Below, piece after piece: positions 5,834-6,148 of a stretch of DNA of 6,148 nucleotides. The position numbers and the translations under genes are program-made. Location: contig NVTH01000001.1 of assembly GCA_002401525.1 (NCBI GenBank), forward strand, positions 1 through 6,148, read 5' to 3'. The stretch's first letter is position 1. Every line of letters begins with the position of its first letter. Below the pieces are notes generated by a model, which saw nothing but the letters and a program-made list of their open reading frames with translations, was not told the DNA's origin and ran no database searches. This DNA is from Moraxellaceae bacterium. GTDB lineage: Bacteria > Pseudomonadota > Gammaproteobacteria > Pseudomonadales > UBA3067.

Positions 5834-6030
5834 CTTGAAAATGTTTACTTCCCCCCCTAAACCTCCTTAACTTAATAAGACGAACTAGATCCACGGTGAT
5901 TAAGAAAGGACACGGATTTAGCTATTCGGTGATTGCAATGAACTGATAAAGTTACAGTTTTAAGGGTTCGTTTCTTTCGCTCTACCTACACGTTCCACTT
6001 CAATATTTTTTGATCACTTCTAAATAGACG

Positions 6031-6148
6031 ATGCTTAAATCAATTCAACCTCAACACTCTACAAACATACTCATAATTGAGAATGATCCCACGCTCATTA
6101 AGCAATACACTGAAGCCCTGGGCGAATATTCATGCAATATCGACATTG
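6031..6148 (+). CDS. Response regulator receiver-domain protein, partial at right edge
   Basis: Thirty-nine codons beginning MLKSIQPQHS are visible. TNILIIENDPTLIKQYTEAL (11-30) matches the first beta strand and helix of CheY-like receiver domains, which usually read ILIVDDDPxLxxxLxxxL. Glu17 and Asn18 sit where the two Mg2+-binding acidic residues normally are, followed by Asp19. Glu-Asn is a tolerated variant in the family. The phosphorylatable Asp, expected about 40 residues later, and any output domain lie beyond the window. It could therefore be a DNA-binding regulator, a GGDEF/EAL protein or a stand-alone receiver. The ATG at 6031 is the first possible start because an in-frame TAG lies at 6025-6027. 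No clear Shine-Dalgarno precedes it. The family call rests on a short segment and is moderately sure. Confidence 0.72.
   Translation, partial: MLKSIQPQHSTNILIIENDPTLIKQYTEALGEYSCNIDI

Larger units (their letters stand above)
5721..6030. other. Gene-free divergent region between glycosyltransferase and response regulator
   Basis: It separates two diverging genes and should hold both promoters. The glycosyltransferase promoter lies just outside it (5693-5720). For the response regulator I could not find a convincing -35/-10 pair. The visible structure is a threefold 7-bp repeat at 5805-5825, the shared 14-mer at 5820-5833, and a run of seven C at 5851-5857. No coding frame is evident. Confidence 0.5.

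Noticed and set aside
5851..5857. Run of seven C as a phase-variation tract
   Set aside because: It is intergenic and short, and no promoter elements could be placed on both sides with confidence.

Overview
The window reads as chromosomal DNA from a gammaproteobacterium, probably a free-living, perhaps marine, lineage. The main evidence is a partial sigma-32 gene whose product follows the Escherichia coli RpoH sequence closely through regions 1.2 to 3.0. Two lipoproteins with classical Gram-negative lipoboxes and a periplasmic-type dihaem cytochrome support this. I cannot name the genus. No insertion sequence, phage gene, CRISPR array, tRNA or rRNA was seen.

Layout from left to right. Positions 1-607 (minus) hold the N-terminal 202 codons of rpoH, cut by the left edge. 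Its control region (608-742) has a Shine-Dalgarno, a leader of about 100 nt, and a perfect CIRCE operator (691-717) overlapping the -10 of a sigma-70-type promoter. Positions 743-1292 show no gene. A dihaem cytochrome c peroxidase/MauG-family lipoprotein lies at 1418-2956 (plus) with its own candidate promoter. It converges on a Sel1-repeat lipoprotein at 3123-3968 (minus). A strong hairpin at 2979-3009 between them is oriented as an intrinsic terminator for the minus-strand gene. After an AT-rich gap (4050-4428) comes a membrane-anchored family 2 glycosyltransferase at 4429-5628 (minus). A gene-free gap then leads to the first 39 codons of a response-regulator receiver protein (6031 to the right edge, plus).

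Each gene appears to be its own transcription unit, and nothing shows that they form one pathway. The most notable feature is the control of rpoH: a textbook HrcA/CIRCE operator sits on the promoter of the heat-shock sigma factor, so a repressor circuit may be stacked on the sigma-32 circuit. rpoH is also not next to ftsX, its usual upstream neighbour in gammaproteobacteria. Secondary points are a 14-bp palindromic element shared by the regions upstream of rpoH and of the glycosyltransferase, a possible Shine-Dalgarno-masking fold in the rpoH leader, and promoter evidence that the glycosyltransferase starts 29 codons inside the longest reading frame. I see no clear undescribed multi-gene system here.
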